Assembly (NCBI GenBank): GCA_964538515.1
Contig: CAZIEW010000110.1
Location: 1 to 6,692, forward strand
Direction: 5' to 3'
Length of the DNA: 6,692 nucleotides
Source: CALBZH01 sp964538515
GTDB taxonomy: Bacteria > Desulfobacterota > Syntrophobacteria > Syntrophobacterales > Syntrophobacteraceae
The notes beneath the pieces are model-generated. The model had not been told where the DNA came from. It worked only from the letters and a program-made list of their open reading frames with translations, and searched no databases. Shown one piece after another: positions 1-6,425 of the stretch (positions within the stretch are counted from its first letter, which is position 1; each line of letters opens with the position of its first letter). Made by a program: the position numbers and the translations under genes.

Positions 1-5
1 GGTGG

Positions 6-52
6 ATCGATGTCGTGCCTGGCGGGTAGCGGTGGAAACGCACGACATGGAT
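6..52. repeat. Imperfect inverted repeat at left edge
   Basis: Bases 6-18 are the reverse complement of 40-52 except for one G/G position (9 against 49). The inner nine bases, ATGTCGTGC and GCACGACAT, match perfectly. The loop is 21 bases. It could be a hairpin at the end of an upstream transcript, part of a dispersed repeat, or an accident. A reading frame without stops runs from base 2 to a TGA at 89-91 (it ends ...ALAVFNAFKYV) and could be the tail of an upstream gene, but 29 codons do not prove coding. The arms are seen directly; any function is inferred. Confidence 0.4.
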
Positions 53-54
53 AT

Positions 55-76
55 GGCATTGGCGGTATTCAATGCC
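55..76. repeat. Short inverted repeat (hairpin)
   Basis: GGCATTG (55-61) and CAATGCC (70-76) are perfect reverse complements around an 8-base loop. It lies three bases after the 6-52 inverted repeat and is followed by a loosely T-rich stretch, TTCAAGTATGTTT. That would make a weak terminator for something entering from the left, but there is no real T run, so the terminator reading is a guess. Confidence 0.3.
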
Positions 77-110
77 TTCAAGTATGTTTGATAACAACAA
101 AATTCTCTGA

Positions 111-128
111 GAAACAGGAAGCTGTTTC
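111..128. repeat. Short perfect hairpin
   Basis: GAAACAG (111-117) pairs perfectly with CTGTTTC (122-128) around a GAAG tetraloop. It is the third inverted repeat within 130 bases. No T tract follows (CGTCGTGATA), so it is not a standard intrinsic terminator. Its role is unknown. Confidence 0.35.
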
Positions 129-153
129 GTCGTGATATCCCATTCTTCACGAG

Positions 154-321
154 ATGGAGCATGCGGCGATCCGGATTCCGGTCGATCGAGCGGAGGGGCC
201 CGAGGCGCAAAATCCGATGTCACTCCTTACCTATTGGACCAAAGTCCAACTTGCGCTCCTTATGGGATTCTGCTTTATGTTAACTGTGCTGGGCAGGGGC
301 GGATTCCACGCATCCCTTTGA
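154..321 (+). CDS. Possible small single-span membrane protein (55 aa)
   Basis: An ATG at 154 opens a 55-codon frame ending at TGA 319-321; the nearest upstream in-frame stop is at 133-135. The second half, from Met22 (ATG 217), has a hydrophobic stretch VQLALLMGFCFMLTVLG at residues 31-47, long enough for one membrane helix. It is flanked by polar residues and followed by a short RGGFHASL tail. Neither start has a strong ribosome site: ACGAG lies next to 154, and GAGG lies about 12 bases before 217. I do not recognise the protein. It could be a small hypothetical membrane peptide, a gene remnant, or chance. It precedes the efflux operon by 121 bases on the same strand. Confidence 0.22.
   Translation: MEHAAIRIPVDRAEGPEAQNPMSLLTYWTKVQLALLMGFCFMLTVLGRGGFHASL
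234..249. promoter_or_regulatory. Operator-like palindrome TTGGAC-N4-GTCCAA
   Basis: TTGGACCAAAGTCCAA has perfect 6-base arms around CAAA. The GGAC-N4-GTCC core has the same layout as sites bound by some NarL/FixJ-family response regulators, the mycobacterial DosR box being the known example; this comparison is from memory. It lies about 110-125 bases upstream of the candidate -35 of the efflux operon and inside the doubtful 154-321 frame. It may be an activator site, a small hairpin, or coincidence. Confidence 0.25.
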
Positions 322-358
322 CTCGCACTTCTGTTCTAATTTGAGATCCTATAGACCT

Positions 359-386
359 TTGAATTCCACAGTATTTTCACTGTAAT
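359..386 (+). promoter_or_regulatory. Candidate sigma-70-type promoter of efflux operon
   Basis: TTGAAT (359-364) and TGTAAT (381-386) are separated by 16 bases and match the TTGACA and TATAAT consensus at four and five positions. This is the best pair I could find in the more AT-rich stretch between 322 and the adaptor start at 443. It would place transcription near 393 and leave a leader of about 50 bases. The assignment is by eye and assumes a housekeeping sigma factor. Confidence 0.35.
368..383. promoter_or_regulatory. Dyad between candidate -35 and -10 elements
   Basis: ACAGT (368-372) and ACTGT (379-383) form a dyad, ACAGT-attttc-ACTGT, lying almost wholly between the candidate -35 and -10 boxes. 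RND pump operons are often repressed by a TetR- or MarR-family protein bound at such a position, so this is a possible operator. The arms are only five bases and no regulator gene is visible here, so this is weak. Confidence 0.22.
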
Positions 387-427
387 CCGTTGAATAGAGA
401 CAGACGTTCGATCCCAATGGCCATTCA

Positions 428-436
428 GAGAGGGGG
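428..436 (+). promoter_or_regulatory. Ribosome binding site of adaptor gene
   Basis: GAGAGGGGG lies upstream of the GTG at 443, with GAGG (430-433) nine bases from it. An ATG at 438 is only one base from the G run, and its frame stops after two codons (ATG ACG TGA). The site therefore supports the GTG as start. A perfect 10-base palindrome AATGGCCATT (416-425) sits just before it. Confidence 0.65.
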
Positions 437-442
437 CATGAC

Positions 443-1555
443 GTGAAGGCAAAGTGGGTTTCAGTTGTCGTATTGGCTGTCCTTTCAGGGGCGCAGATCG
501 GATTGGCACAGGACAAGGCAGCGGCACCGGCTCCGCCCGAGGTCGAAGTGATGACCGTCATCCAGAAGGACGTTCCCATCTACGGAGAATGGGTGGCGAG
601 CTTGGACGGACTGGTGAACGCCACCATTCAGGCCCAGGTCCAGGGGTACCTGATCAAGCAGAATTACAAGGAAGGGGATGTCGTCACCAAGGGGGCTCTG
701 CTGTTCGAGATTGACCCGAGGCCCTTCCAGACCACCGTCGACGAAACCCATGCCATCCTGGCCAGGCAGGAAGCTGTGCTCAAGACCCGTCAAGCCACCC
801 TGAAACGGATCGTGCCGCTGGCCAAGGCCAATGCCGTGAGCCAGAAGGACAAGGACGACGCCGTCGGGGCGGTCCAGGCGGCCGAAGCCGAGGTGCTGGC
901 GGCCAAGGCTTCCTATAGTAAGGCGTTGCTCAACCTGGGGTTCTGCAAGATCACCTCGCCCATCGATGGAATCGCCGGTATCGCCAATGCACAGATCGGC
1001 GACTTGGTGGGAACGGCTCAGAAACAGGTTCTGACCACGGTTTCGACCGTCAATCCCATCAAGGCTTACGTCTCCCTCAGCGAAACGGAGTACCTGGCGG
1101 CAGGCAAGAGAAGAGGGGAAGCTGCGACGGGTACGCCGGATCTTCCTCTTGAGCTTGTGCTCGCGGATGGGACCCCCTGGAAGCACCCGGGTAAGATCTC
1201 GTTCGCCGACCGGCAGGTCGATCCCACCACCGGCACTCTCAAGGTGGCTGCCGTTTTCCCCAACCCCGACAACTTCCTTCGCCCCGGCCAGTTTGCCAAG
1301 GTACGCGCCCTCACCAAGACGGAAGTGGGGGCTCTTCTGGTGCCCCAGCGCGCCGTTTCGGAGCTTCAGGGCAGGTATCAGGTGGCCGTGGTGGATAAGG
1401 ACAACGTGGTCCGCCTCAAGACGGTCAAGGTCGGCGAGCGCATGGACACCATGTGGGTCATCCTCCAGGGGCTCAATCCGGGGGATGTGGTCGTATCCGA
1501 GGGCCTCATGAAGGTTCGCGAAGGCATCAAGGTTACCCCGAAGATGAAACCTTAG
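443..1555 (+). CDS. RND efflux periplasmic adaptor (membrane fusion protein, HlyD/AcrA family)
   Basis: This 370-aa protein should link the inner-membrane RND pump to the outer-membrane channel. Residues 1-22 form a Sec signal peptide (hydrophobic VVVLAVLSGAQIGLA, probable cleavage between Ala22 and Gln23) with no lipobox cysteine, so it is probably a free periplasmic protein, unlike AcrA. The lipoyl half-motif GYLIKQNYKEGDVVTKG is at 68-84. A coiled-coil hairpin runs from about 95 to 168 and its tip has the family's channel-docking pattern: Arg122-Ile123, Leu126, Ala131-Val132-Ser133, Asp139. The return lipoyl strand ITSPIDGIAG is at 170-179. Beta-barrel and membrane-proximal domains follow; LRPGQFAKVR at 279-288 and the VPQRAV at 300-305 are typical of the family. 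Length is normal. The GTG start is chosen for its ribosome site and because the signal peptide begins there. It is first in the operon, 34 bases before the pump gene. The family is certain; the substrate is unknown. Confidence 0.95.
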   Translation: MKAKWVSVVVLAVLSGAQIGLAQDKAAAPAPPEVEVMTVIQKDVPIYGEWVASLDGLVNATIQAQVQGYLIKQNYKEGDVVTKGALLFEIDPRPFQTTVDETHAILARQEAVLKTRQATLKRIVPLAKANAVSQKDKDDAVGAVQAAEAEVLAAKASYSKALLNLGFCKITSPIDGIAGIANAQIGDLVGTAQKQVLTTVSTVNPIKAYVSLSETEYLAAGKRRGEAATGTPDLPLELVLADGTPWKHPGKISFADRQVDPTTGTLKVAAVFPNPDNFLRPGQFAKVRALTKTEVGALLVPQRAVSELQGRYQVAVVDKDNVVRLKTVKVGERMDTMWVILQGLNPGDVVVSEGLMKVREGIKVTPKMKP

Positions 1556-1589
1556 TGAATCGGCTTCTTGAAAGAAAGGTGGTCCCTCC

Positions 1590-4500
1590 ATGGCGAAGTT
1601 CTTTGTCAATCGACCGATCGTCGCAATCGTCATCGCGATCCTGACCGTGATTGTCGGGATCGTGGCGATGCTGGGTCTTCCCATCGCCCAGTACCCCAAC
1701 ATCGTCCCTCCCGAGATTTACATCAATACCACGTACGTCGGGGCAGACGCTCAGACGGTGGAACAGTCCGTCGCGACGCCCATCGAACAGGAGATGAGCG
1801 GCGTCGACAACATGAACTACATGTACTCGCTGAATGCCAACAACGGTGAGCTCAAGCTGTACGTGAACTTCGACGTTCAGACAGATCCCAACATCGACCA
1901 GGTGCTTGCCCAGATGCGCAAGAGCCAGGCCGACTCGAAGCTGCCCGCCGATGTGCGCGACTACGGGATCACCGTCAAGAAGTCCACGTCATCCCCCCTC
2001 ATGCTGGTTTCGCTTGTATCGCCCAAGGAAAGCTACGACGCAACCTTCCTGGCCAACTTCGCCTACATCAATCTGAACGACCAGCTCACGCGTGTTCCGG
2101 GCATCGCCAGCGTGACGGTGTTCGGCGCGGGCCAGTACGCCATGCGGTTGTGGGTAAGGCCGGACATCCTGGCCAAACTGAATATCACCATCCCTGAAAT
2201 CGTGAACGCGGTGAAGAAGCAGAACACCGTGAACCCGGCCGGGCAGATCGGAGCGGAGCCCGCCCCGCCGGGACAGGAATACACGTATGCCATCCGGGCC
2301 CAGGGGAGGCTCGAAACCCCGGAGGAGTTCGGGCAAATCGTGGTCCGGGCCAACCCCGATGGATCCATCGTGCGTCTCAGTGACGTCGCCCGGATCGAAC
2401 TGGGGTCTCAAACCTATGCCATGGCCGGTCGCATGAACGGAAAGCCCTCGGCTGTCCTGGCGCTCTATCAGCTGCCGGGCACCAACGCCATCGCGGCCGT
2501 CGATGGTGTCAAGAAGCTCATGGAAGAGGTGAAGAAGACCTCTTTTCCGGATGACCTGGACTATGTCATAGCTTTGGACACCACCCAGTCCGTTCGGGAA
2601 GGGTTGAAGGAAATCCTCAAGACCTTGTATGAAGCCTTGATCCTCGTCATCATCGTGGTCTTCGTCTTCCTCCAGGGCTGGCGCGCGACCCTCATCCCAG
2701 CCCTCGCCGTTCCGGTCTCCCTCATCGGCACGTTCGCCTTCTTTCCCATGATAGGTTTCTCCATCAACACGATCGCGCTCATGGGGCTTGTACTGGCCAT
2801 CGGACTCGTGGTCGATGATGCCATCGTCGTGGTGGAGGCCGTCGAGCACCATCTTGAGCACGGACTTTCCCCCAAGGAGGCGACGCTCAAGGCCATGGAG
2901 GAGGTTTCCGGACCCGTGGTGGCCATTGCCCTGGTCCTTTCGGCCGTGTTTCTGCCGACCATCTTCATCCCCGGCATCACCGGGCGACTGTACCAGCAAT
3001 TTGCGGTCACCATCGCCATCTCGGTTCTGCTCTCCGCTTTCAACGCCTTGACGCTGAGTCCGGCCCTTTCAGTTTTGATCCTCAAGCCGAAAAAGCAGGC
3101 ACGCGGCCCTCTGGGTGCGTTTTACCGGGGATTCAACACCGTGTTCGGGAAAGCGACCAACGGATACGTGACCTTGTGCGGGTTTTTCATTCGCAAGTTC
3201 GTCATCAGCCTGCTTCTCCTGCTTCTGATGACCCTCGGGACCGGAGTGATCGCCAAGTGGGTGCCCGGCGGCTTCCTGCCCGAAGAGGACCAGGGCTATT
3301 TCTATGCCGGTGTGCAGCTCCCGGATGCGTCGTCTCTCCAGCGCACGGATGTGGCCTGCCGCGACCTGGAGAAGATCATCATGGAAACGCCCGGCGTACA
3401 GTATTGCACGACGGTCGTCGGCTACAGCATGCTTTCGGGCATCACCAACACGTACAGCGGATTTTTCTTCGTCACCCTCAAGCCCTGGCACGAACGGAAG
3501 AAGCCCGAAGAGCAATACGGGGCGATCATGGCCGGCTTGAACCGGCGCATGAGCCAGCTTCCCCAGGGGACCGCGTTCGCCTTCTCGCCTCCCGCCATTC
3601 CGGGCATCGGGACGTCGGGCGGCGTGACGTTCATTCTGGAAGACCGGTCCGGCAAAGACATCCCCTTTCTCTGGGAAAACACCCAAAAGTTCCTGGCCGA
3701 AGCACGGAAGCGTCCGGAATTAGGTCGGGTGTCGACGACCTTCCTGCCGACCGCGCCCCAGGTCTTTGTGGATGTCGACCGGGATAAGGTCCTGAAACAG
3801 GGGGTGGACCTCAGCCAGGTTTATCAATCGCTCCAGGCCTTCATGGGCGGATTCTTCATTAATTATTTCAACCGATTCGGGAGGCAGTGGCAGGTTTACC
3901 TGCAGGCGGAGGGGGAATTCCGCACCCAGGCGGACCAGCTGGGACAGTTTTATGTGCGCAATGCCGCAGGGACGACCGTTCCCTTGTCGGCGGTGACGCA
4001 GTTGGAGAATCGGTCCGGGCCGGAGTTCACCATGCGCTACAACCTGTACCGGTCGGCCCAGATCAACGCCTCGACCAAACCCGGGTACAGCTCCACCCAG
4101 GCCATGAAGGCCCTGGAAGAGGTGTTCAAGCAGACCATGCCCCGGGAGATGGGCTTTGACTACCTGGGCATGTCGTACCAGGAGAAGAAAGCGCAGGAGG
4201 GGGTGCCGGTGAGCGTTATCTTTGCCCTGTCGCTGCTGTTCGTGTTTCTCATCCTGGCTGCCCAGTACGAAAGCTGGAGTCTTCCGTTCAGCGTTCTCCT
4301 CGGGACGCCGGTCGCCGTGTTCGGGGCCTTCGCGGGGATCTATCTGCGCACCCTGGAGTTCAATATCTACGCGGAGATCGGGCTCATCATGCTGATCGGT
4401 TTAGCGGCCAAGAACGCGATCCTGATCGTGGAGTTCGCCAAGGTGGAATACGAGAAGGGGAAGAGCATCATGGATGCGGCCTTGGAAGGGGCCAAGCTGC

Positions 4501-4775
4501 GCTTCCGGCCCATCCTCATGACCAGCTTCGCCTTCATCCTGGGCTGCGTGCCCCTGGCGATCGCAACCGGGTCGGGGGCCGTGTCGCGCCAGGTCATGGG
4601 AACAGGAGTCATCGGCGGCATGCTCGCTGCCACGGTGATCGCCATCTTTCTCATCCCCGTGACCTTTTACGTTGTCGAGCGGCTCGCCCATCGGGGAGGA
4701 GGCCCGCCCGCCCATGGTCATTCAGCGGACGCCCCGGTGGCGGAATCTCAGGAGAAGGGAGGCGAGCATGCGTAG
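1590..4775 (+). CDS. HAE1-family RND multidrug efflux transporter (AcrB-like inner-membrane pump)
   Basis: This 1061-aa protein (AcrB has 1049) exports hydrophobic compounds using proton influx and works as a trimer. TM1 is at about 9-29, followed by the first periplasmic region (30-340). TM2-TM6 lie within 343-497, TM7 at about 537-556, the second periplasmic region at 557-870, and TM8-TM12 within 872-1028. Proton-relay residues are intact: Asp409-Asp410 in GLVVDDAIVVVE, Lys941 in GLAAKNAILIVEF, Arg971 and Thr978 in RFRPILMTS. Other hallmarks are LPIAQYPNIVPP (30-41), FGAGQYAMRLWV (178-189) and FLPEEDQGYF (562-571). The C-terminus is a hydrophilic tail with Gly, Pro and His (1036-1061). AAAGGTGG (1575-1582) lies seven bases before the ATG. 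Its stop overlaps the next gene's ATG at 4768, so the two are probably translationally coupled. By comparison with AcrB, several drug-pocket phenylalanines are replaced (Pro136, Thr607, Tyr612, Met614), so AcrB's substrate range cannot be assumed. A heavy-metal (CusA-type) role is unlikely. Confidence 0.96.
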   Translation: MAKFFVNRPIVAIVIAILTVIVGIVAMLGLPIAQYPNIVPPEIYINTTYVGADAQTVEQSVATPIEQEMSGVDNMNYMYSLNANNGELKLYVNFDVQTDPNIDQVLAQMRKSQADSKLPADVRDYGITVKKSTSSPLMLVSLVSPKESYDATFLANFAYINLNDQLTRVPGIASVTVFGAGQYAMRLWVRPDILAKLNITIPEIVNAVKKQNTVNPAGQIGAEPAPPGQEYTYAIRAQGRLETPEEFGQIVVRANPDGSIVRLSDVARIELGSQTYAMAGRMNGKPSAVLALYQLPGTNAIAAVDGVKKLMEEVKKTSFPDDLDYVIALDTTQSVREGLKEILKTLYEALILVIIVVFVFLQGWRATLIPALAVPVSLIGTFAFFPMIGFSINTIALMGLVLAIGLVVDDAIVVVEAVEHHLEHGLSPKEATLKAMEEVSGPVVAIALVLSAVFLPTIFIPGITGRLYQQFAVTIAISVLLSAFNALTLSPALSVLILKPKKQARGPLGAFYRGFNTVFGKATNGYVTLCGFFIRKFVISLLLLLLMTLGTGVIAKWVPGGFLPEEDQGYFYAGVQLPDASSLQRTDVACRDLEKIIMETPGVQYCTTVVGYSMLSGITNTYSGFFFVTLKPWHERKKPEEQYGAIMAGLNRRMSQLPQGTAFAFSPPAIPGIGTSGGVTFILEDRSGKDIPFLWENTQKFLAEARKRPELGRVSTTFLPTAPQVFVDVDRDKVLKQGVDLSQVYQSLQAFMGGFFINYFNRFGRQWQVYLQAEGEFRTQADQLGQFYVRNAAGTTVPLSAVTQLENRSGPEFTMRYNLYRSAQINASTKPGYSSTQAMKALEEVFKQTMPREMGFDYLGMSYQEKKAQEGVPVSVIFALSLLFVFLILAAQYESWSLPFSVLLGTPVAVFGAFAGIYLRTLEFNIYAEIGLIMLIGLAAKNAILIVEFAKVEYEKGKSIMDAALEGAKLRFRPILMTSFAFILGCVPLAIATGSGAVSRQVMGTGVIGGMLAATVIAIFLIPVTFYVVERLAHRGGGPPAHGHSADAPVAESQEKGGEHA
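4757..4762 (+). promoter_or_regulatory. Strong ribosome site inside end of pump gene
   Basis: GGGAGG lies five bases before the ATG at 4768, inside the last codons of the pump gene. A second purine block (GGAGAA, 4751-4756) precedes it. It argues that translation of the third gene starts at 4768, because the later in-frame ATG at 4894 has only a poor GCCGGG just before it. Confidence 0.6.
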
Positions 4776-6357
4776 TCGACAGACACCGAATCCATTGTCC
4801 CAAGCGATAATGCTGTCCTCGGCCGTTATTCCGGAAAAGGCTCGAATCCAGGCTTGCCCCGGCAGATCCCCTTGGATCGTGGCGTTTGCCGGGATGACGA
4901 AGCGCCTGCCCGACCTACGGCTGACCGGCGATTTCCGTGGGCAGGTCGTTCTTTGGAGCCTCTTGGCTCTACTGGCGGGCTGCGCCGTGGGCCCCGACTA
5001 TAAAAGGCCCAAGGTGCTCGCTCCGGAGAACTACCGATTCGAGCTGAATGGGGCCATGGAGGTGGCAAACACCGCATGGTGGGAGCAGTTCGATGATCCG
5101 GTCCTAAACGACCTCGTCCACACGGCTCTGCAGGAAAATAAGGATGTGCTCATTGCGTCGGCCCGGATCGAGGAGTTCGTGGGGCGCTATGTTACGGCCC
5201 GAGGCGATCTGTTTCCCAATATTACTGGCGGATTTACGGCCGCACGCGGGCGCGAAATGGGGTCTCTGATCACGACCGACAGCTACCAGGTCTTTTTGAG
5301 CGGGAGCTGGGAGATTGACTTTTGGGGTCGTCTGCGTCGCCTGAAAGAAGCAGCGCGGGCGGAGCTTCTGGCTACGGAGGAGGCGCGTCGCGCGGTCATC
5401 TTGACCCTCGTGGGCTCGGTGGTCGGGACCTACGTGGATCTGCTCACCCTGGATAGACAGCTGGACATCACGGTCAAGACGGCTGAAAGCCGAAAGCAAT
5501 CCTTGGATCTCTTCCAGATGCGCTTCGATTACGGCATCGTGTCTGCTGAAGTCCTGAGCATGATCGATGCGGAATACCGAGACGCGCTATCGCGCATCCC
5601 GGAAGTTCAGCGATCGATCGCCCAAACCGAAAACGCCCTCAGCATCCTGATCGGGCGAAATCCCGGCGACATCATTCGAGGTCGCAGCCTTGAAAAACTG
5701 GGGCGTCCTGAAGTGCCCGAAGGGCTGCCGTCGGAAATCCTGGAGAAGCGCCCGGATGTTCGTCAGGCGGAGCAGAACCTGGTCGCTGCAAATGCACGGA
5801 TCGGCGCGGCAAAAGCGCTTTACTTTCCGACCATCTCGCTTACCGGCTTGCTGGGGAGTGCAAGTCCGGAGCTGACCAAATTGTTCAGCGGGGGAACCAG
5901 CTTTTGGAGCCTTGCCGGCCCCATCGCCATGCCGCTCCTCAATTTTGGTCGCATCAAGGGTTTGGTGAAGTCCACCGAAGCGGTCCAGCAGCAGGCCCTC
6001 TATGCCTATCAACAGGTGATTCAGAGTGCGTTTCGGGACGTGGATGACGCGCTGGTCGATCACACGAAGTCCCAGGAGCAAATTCAAGCGTTGTCCCAAC
6101 AGGTCGATGCCTTGAAAACCTACGCCCGGCTCGCCCGCATGCGCTACGATGAAGGGTACTCCAGCTACATCGAGGTCCTGGACGCCGAGCGCAGCTTATT
6201 CAATGCCGAGCTGGCCTATACAAGCGTTTATGGAAATATCTTCCGCTCCTTGATTAATATCTACAAGGCTATGGGCGGCGGCTGGGTGGCCTTGGCCGAG
6301 GCGGGAGCCCCTAGGGCTCCGATTTGCGAGCCAGAAGAGATCGTCCCTCTGCCCTGA
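4768..6357 (+). CDS. RND efflux outer-membrane factor lipoprotein (OprM/CusC/NodT family)
   Basis: This is the outer-membrane exit channel of the pump, expected to be a TolC-like trimer. Two starts are in frame. ATG 4768 has a strong ribosome site, overlaps the pump stop and gives 529 aa. ATG 4894 gives 487 aa, the usual family length, with a standard lipoprotein signal: basic start MTKR, hydrophobic VVLWSLLALLAG, lipobox cysteine. Numbering from 4894, the lipidated Cys is 30, followed by the family hallmark AVGPDYKRP (31-39). WEIDFWGR is at 139-146, GLPSEILEKRPDVRQAE at 277-293, NARIGAAKALYFPTISLTG at 300-318 and YDEGYSSYIEVLDAE at 418-432. These mark the two OEP repeats. Most of the extra N-terminus from 4768 is the translation of a dispersed palindromic repeat (4824-4899). 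The frame is also open upstream to an ATG at 4672, but that lies inside the pump gene and is not credible. The function is well supported; the true start is unsettled. Confidence 0.93.
   Translation: MRSRQTPNPLSQAIMLSSAVIPEKARIQACPGRSPWIVAFAGMTKRLPDLRLTGDFRGQVVLWSLLALLAGCAVGPDYKRPKVLAPENYRFELNGAMEVANTAWWEQFDDPVLNDLVHTALQENKDVLIASARIEEFVGRYVTARGDLFPNITGGFTAARGREMGSLITTDSYQVFLSGSWEIDFWGRLRRLKEAARAELLATEEARRAVILTLVGSVVGTYVDLLTLDRQLDITVKTAESRKQSLDLFQMRFDYGIVSAEVLSMIDAEYRDALSRIPEVQRSIAQTENALSILIGRNPGDIIRGRSLEKLGRPEVPEGLPSEILEKRPDVRQAEQNLVAANARIGAAKALYFPTISLTGLLGSASPELTKLFSGGTSFWSLAGPIAMPLLNFGRIKGLVKSTEAVQQQALYAYQQVIQSAFRDVDDALVDHTKSQEQIQALSQQVDALKTYARLARMRYDEGYSSYIEVLDAERSLFNAELAYTSVYGNIFRSLINIYKAMGGGWVALAEAGAPRAPICEPEEIVPLP
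4824..4899. repeat. Degenerate dispersed palindromic repeat in OMF leader
   Basis: Arms 4824-4852 and 4871-4899 are inverted relative to each other: 20 of 29 positions pair by Watson-Crick rules and four more as G-U in RNA, around an 18-base loop. The outer ends read CGTTATTCC and GGGATGACG. They resemble the widespread proteobacterial intergenic repeat GTCATTCCCGC...GCGGGAATGAC, similar to the Neisseria dRS3 family (from memory). Translated in the channel-gene frame it gives VIPEKARIQ...WIVAFAGMT, a close variant of the VIPAKAGIQ...FAGMT peptide often seen when this repeat is mistakenly called coding. It looks like an old, decayed insertion and occupies codons 20-44 counted from ATG 4768. 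As RNA it would form a long hairpin just after the pump stop codon. Confidence 0.8.
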
Positions 6358-6401
6358 GATCGGGCGGACGGCTTCTCCCTCCAAGCAAGCCCACGGTGGC
6401 C

Positions 6402-6425
6402 CCCCTGCCTCCATAGAGGCAGGGG
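6402..6425. terminator. Perfect 10-bp hairpin, probable bidirectional transcription end
   Basis: CCCCTGCCTC (6402-6411) and GAGGCAGGGG (6416-6425) are exact reverse complements around a CATA loop. The hairpin lies 45 bases after the channel gene stop. It also lies downstream of the apparent - strand gene ending at 6596, so it could serve both converging transcripts. No T run follows on either strand, so it is not a textbook intrinsic terminator and may instead stabilise 3' ends or act with Rho. The rest of 6358-6595 shows no convincing gene. Confidence 0.55.

Noticed and set aside
132..344. 70-codon + strand frame ahead of the operon
   Set aside because: Its composition (Gly, Ser, Arg rich, no hydrophobic core) looks non-coding. 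The competing frame at 154-321 is more protein-like, though itself doubtful.
1..442. CRISPR array, tRNA or riboswitch upstream of the operon
   Set aside because: The inverted repeats are all different from each other with no regular spacing, no tRNA-like cloverleaf with a TTC arm was found, and no known riboswitch core was recognised.
438..446. Mini-ORF ATG-ACG-TGA overlapping the adaptor GTG start
   Set aside because: The ATG is only one base from the purine-rich ribosome site, too close for initiation. The overlap is most simply chance.
485..1702. Long open frame of 405 codons on the - strand across the adaptor gene
   Set aside because: It lies opposite a clear adaptor protein with signal peptide and all domains. 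Its product is rich in Arg, His, Gly and Asp with no recognisable fold, as expected from the antisense of a GC-rich gene.
1989..2999. Long open frame of 336 codons on the - strand inside the pump gene
   Set aside because: It is the antisense of the conserved TM2-TM6 region. Its product is low-complexity (many Asp, Gly, His, Arg) and has no ribosome site that stands out.
4672..4767. Upstream extension of the channel gene to ATG 4672
   Set aside because: It would overlap about 100 bases of the pump gene in another frame and has no suitable ribosome site. The peptide is unlike any signal sequence.
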